In this document: one piece after another, positions 11,773 through 14,736 of the stretch | Numbering within the stretch: position 1 is the first letter of the stretch | How the letters are laid out: the number at the start of each line of letters is the position of its first letter | From: Gonapodya prolifera JEL478 | Taxonomy: Eukaryota > Monoblepharomycota > Monoblepharidomycetes > Monoblepharidales > Gonapodyaceae | Reading direction: 5' to 3' | Assembly: GCA_001574975.1 (NCBI GenBank) | Contig: KQ965881.1 | Coordinates: 1 to 14,736, forward strand | DNA length: 14,736 nucleotides | Translations under genes and position numbers: made by a program | Notes under the pieces: generated by a model | What the model saw: the letters and a program-made list of their open reading frames with translations, nothing else | Databases searched by the model: none | Told to the model about the DNA's origin: nothing

Positions 11773-12118
11773 GGTGAACGTTGAAGCTTTGCGAAAGAAT
11801 GTAAGTTCGGGGAGATGCGTCCCCTTTTAAGCGTTTGCCTTTTGAAGTCATAATGCCGATAATGTTGATCTGAGTGCCCGCCGATGGTGCAATTTTGTGC
11901 GCCGTATGAACGAGGAGTGTGTGGGGGACCAGGTACATTTCTTGCGCGCAATCCCTCATTTTAGGATCCTGGTCATGTCGCAATTTTCCGCCACCCCGCT
12001 TGTCCCCGAATCACAAACATCCCATAATAGTTGCATTATTATTCTAATCTTCGGAGCTAACCGCGAAACTCCGTACTCTGTCGAGTCCAAGTCCTCTCCA
12101 TTCCATTCCCTCACCCAA
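11773..12118. promoter_or_regulatory. Permease promoter and 3' end of gene 5
   Basis: These 346 bases separate the stop of the minus-strand gene 5 (12119) from the permease start (11772), so they should contain gene 5's 3' UTR and the permease promoter. On the minus strand an AT-rich run (AATAATAATG, about 12033-12045) could direct polyadenylation of gene 5. A CTTAAAAGGGG sequence about 50 bases before the permease ATG could be a weak TATA-like element. I saw no CACGTG or GATA cluster that would tie it to sulfur or nitrogen control. Confidence 0.4.
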
Positions 12119-14352
12119 TCACAAGCCAACCACTCCCACCGGCCGTCCCTTGAGCTGTGTCGCCGGTGATATCCTCGGCAGTGGCTTGAATGGTTCTCCC
12201 CTTCCCAATTGTGGAATTGGTGGGTTCGCTGGTGGGTTCTCTGGTGACAATGCCTCCTTCGATCCTGTCATTATTCGGGCTCTCGGTGAGCGAATCCGCG
12301 GAATTACTGACATAGAGGACGTGAGGCGTTGCGGTTGCTGTTGCTCTCCAGTCGCTTTTGTTTTAAGCCGGTGGCAATGTACTTTCACGAGGTCCAAAAT
12401 GTGGGCCGAATGGGAACAACTTTCGTTCGCTGACACTTTTCGCAGAGACTCTAGGCTCGAAATGTATGAAAGCAAGCCTGGCAAAACAAAAACCAGGTCC
12501 TCAGACTTCAAATCAGAGAGGGATGGGTAACCGAAACACACACTTTTGTTGACCCATTCGGCGACTCTGCTTTCCGTCGGGCCCTTGGTCCCCGCTGCCA
12601 CCAAAGGGTCGCTTTCCGTCCTCCGCTGACTCCAAGGAATGTCGCCATAACTCCTCGGTTTCGCTTCGTCCGAGTTGGGTCGCCTTGGCACCTGATCTTG
12701 CATCGACACCACGGCCTCTTCGATCACGTCAAACACTGCCCGCACCAAGCCCAGGACACTCCCAAACTCCTCCAGTTCATTCGAATTCGTTTGACTTTCA
12801 TTCTTTCGCGGGCCCATTCGCCTGCACAGCTGCAGCATGAGCTCAACAAGTCGGGGAACGTGTGACCACGCTGTCGGACGTGCACGCCAAGGGCCGCCTT
12901 TGGCGTCCCCACTCTGGGGGTCACGTTCGCGACCCAGCCACACAGCCAGCCATTCTTCCGAAACCATGACGACCGTTTGAAGCGCGGTGACCGTACTCTG
13001 AGCCGTAACCGACTCCGACTCCTGGTTCTGGAGGACGTCCACGAGACGAGGCCCAATCATCAACGTCGCCACAGCCAACATCGCACCGTCGTACGTATCT
13101 CCAGGGCAGTGCAGCAGCGCGTCCAGAGTGCACGTGACCTCTCTCACTGCCAGAGCAGTTTCTGCAACGTCAAGGGGCCCACGTGACGCTAGCAAGGACT
13201 TGAGCCGGTGGCGCAAGGCTCCACAAACGGAGCGAGATGCGGTGGGATCCGCGAGCAAGCGGCGTACCAAGGCGCGCGTCGCGTCTATCGCGCCGCTGTA
13301 GTCGGCCGAACGCCGACCAGTGTAATGGGGAGTCTGCGAGTGAACGAACCAATACTATGAGCGACGACGCAAACACCAATTCCTCGCGCCCGAAACTCAC
13401 ATTTGACGTTCCGACATGTTCGACCGCCGCCAGAAACCGCGTCCACTGTTCCGCCATCAGGGTCATCGCTTCTCCCTCAATGTCGTCTTCCTTGTACAAA
13501 AGCGCAGACCCACGTTTCGCCAGGCGTCCTCCTCCTCCTTCGTCCGGTATGCCCGATAAAGATGTCAGCGAAAGGGAAAGGGAGGGGAGACGACCGGTGT
13601 GTGGGGAGGAAGGGCGTGGGGGGAGGTGGGAAAGGTGGGCGGTAGGTCGTGGGACCGGCGGGACTGGGAGTTGTGGGACTTGTGGCACTGTTGGAAGGCT
13701 AACCCTACTCCAACGTCCACGATCAAAACCTCTCCATCCTCGCACCAAACCCCCAACGCACGATCTACGCACTCACTCTTGCGCGATCTTGTTCACCGCC
13801 GTCCTCCAAGCCGCCGCCGAGCCGGGCACGTCGTTCCATGCGCGACACCGCTTCTGGGCGTGTCTCTGCACATCGCGAGGAGCAAGAGCAGGATCAGTCT
13901 TGAGCCTCTCGAACGCAACATGAAACGTGGAGTCGAGCGGAGGGAGAGATTTGGGGGCGGCGGAGGTATCGTCGGAGGAGCACCCCGTCACGCAAAAGTA
14001 AGAGTGGTCGCAGCGCAGGAGAGAGGCGGAGAGGAGGAGGGAGGGGAGGAGGCGGGTTTTGGCGGGGCTTGGCCGTGCACGATTTGCGTGAACATCAGTT
14101 CGTACCCAAAGAAAAAAAAAGCAAAACATCAAACATACACACCTTCCAACCACATAAACGCCCGCAGCCTTCTCAAACGCCCCAATCGGACTCGCTTCCC
14201 CCGCCATAGACAGCGGCAGCGTGCGTTCGGGGTCGTCCCGAGTTCCCACGAGGGGAGAGTGGGAGTGGGAGTGGGAGGTGGTGTCGAGCGTCAGAAGGGA
14301 GATTATGTCGGCGAGGAGGGTCATGGACCAGGCGAGGAGTGAGGGGAGGGAT
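12119..14352 (-). CDS. Unrecognised, probably all-helical protein (5' end incomplete)
   Basis: Proposed exons (minus strand) are 14352-14143, 14067-13777, 13704-13401 and 13333-12119, about 672 residues within the window. The 13334-13400 intron (GTGAGT/CGCAG) is the best supported. The 13705-13776 intron has an alternative acceptor 6 nt downstream, giving an exon start at 13698. The 14068-14142 intron (GTGTGT, T-tract, CCAAG) is 3n and tentative. The body (for example LLAWSMTLLADIISLLTLD, FLAAVEHVGTSN, ALVRRLLADPTAS, LVELMLQLCRRMG) is a series of amphipathic Leu/Ala/Val-rich helices reminiscent of HEAT/ARM scaffolds. The last ~90 residues are Pro/Ser/Arg-rich and probably disordered. I recognise no family. 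A strong pyrimidine tract and CAG at 14353-14375 marks the first exon's 3' splice site, so coding probably continues upstream. Confidence 0.55.
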
Positions 14353-14405
14353 CTGAGGGGGAGAGGGAGGGTGGGTGTGAGAGTAGATCAACTTCGCTCC
14401 AACAC

Positions 14406-14736
14406 AAAAGTTTCTCATCTCCTCCTGAAAGCTTCGTCGGGTGGATCCTTAGAAAAGAGCCCCTTTTCAATGCAAGGAAGACGCTGCCCCCAGTCCACTT
14501 TTCGTTCGCGTTTTCTTTTTCTCCTTTATTCCCGAACGGGGGTTCCTTGGATACGGGCCACTTTTCATTGCGCGGAAGAAACAGCCGAGACCTCTCTTTT
14601 TGTTGGCATTTTTCCAAAGCCATGAGTTGCTCATCTTCTCCTGAACGGTATGGGGGTACCTTGGATACCAGCCCCCGTTTCATTTCATTCGAGACCTTTC
14701 GTTCGAGACATTCCAACTCTTCCGTCCAACCCCCCC
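14406..14736 (-). CDS. Possible upstream exon of gene 5 made of diverged repeats (partial)
   Basis: A minus-strand frame is open from the right edge to 14406, and further to 14321 if unspliced. It is rich in Lys, Glu and Pro. Splicing at a weak donor (GTGTTG, 14405-14400) to the acceptor before 14352 would join it in phase to gene 5 (GDEKLL followed by SLPSLLAWSMTLL). It contains three related stretches: MKRGLVSKVPPYRSGEDEQL, NEKWPVSKEPPFGNKGEKEN and LKRGSFLRIHPTKLSGGDEK. The donor is poor and no in-frame start is secure, so this could equally be a noncoding repeat tract with an accidental frame. Confidence 0.3.
14414..14716. repeat. Three diverged tandem repeats at the right edge
   Basis: On the plus strand, related blocks begin near 14414, 14521 and 14630. 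Each has the pattern CTC(C)T..(C)CTGAA/CCGAA, then a G-rich run, then (G)ATCCTTAG or TTCCTTGGATAC or TACCTTGGATAC, then GCC..CTTTTCA or CGTTTCA. The second and third copies are clearly most alike (CCTTGGATAC at 14535 and 14659). Block starts are about 107-109 bases apart, but internal landmarks are 88 and 124 apart, so insertions and deletions have accumulated. The array may continue past the window. Confidence 0.5.

Noticed and set aside
14173-14418. Minus-strand His/Pro-rich frame across the 14352 splice acceptor
   Set aside because: It reads through a strong pyrimidine tract plus CAG, a typical 3' splice site, and its composition is low-complexity; the adjacent frame (SLLAWSMTLLADIISLL) is better protein.

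Overview
The window is nuclear DNA of a filamentous or early-diverging fungus. It holds five intron-rich protein genes separated by short intergenic stretches. I could place about 28 spliceosomal introns of 52-156 bp (most 52-90 bp). Their splice sites are fungal in style, with 15 of 28 donors reading GTGAGT and many CTAAT/CTGAT/CTGAC-like branch points. The Sch9-type C2-AGC kinase, the Mup1-type amino acid permease and the membrane-anchored SH3 protein all point to fungi. The plant-type phosphofructokinase is not the usual fungal enzyme. I cannot fix the phylum; a chytrid-like or basidiomycete-like genome would both fit the intron density.

Layout: positions 1-1253 are lower in GC and hold no confident gene, only one coding-like minus-strand segment at 670-948. 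Gene 1 (1262-3184, +, 4 exons, 569 aa) is a single-pass membrane protein with two cytosolic SH3 domains. Gene 2 (5454-3326, -, 9 exons including one of 14 nt, 517 aa) is a 6-phosphofructokinase of the plant/trypanosomatid class. Gene 3 (6305-9048, +, 6 exons, 770 aa) is a Sch9/Sck-like kinase with a C2 domain. Gene 4 (11772-9611, -, 10 exons, 526 aa) is a LAT/Mup1-like amino acid permease. Gene 5 (about 14352-12119, -, at least 4 exons) is an unrecognised, probably helical protein whose 5' end probably runs toward or beyond the right edge. An open reading frame made of diverged tandem repeats lies at 14406-14736.

Genes 1 and 2 converge (141 bp apart), genes 2 and 3 diverge from a shared 850 bp promoter region, genes 3 and 4 converge (562 bp), and genes 4 and 5 are both on the minus strand. 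Glycolytic control (PFK), nutrient/TORC1-type signalling (Sch9-like) and amino acid uptake (permease) sit side by side. This could be functional, but fungal neighbourhoods are often arbitrary. No RNA gene, CRISPR array, origin or intact mobile element was seen.

All exon joins were made by reading the sequence for GT-AG borders, phase and family similarity. None has transcript support.
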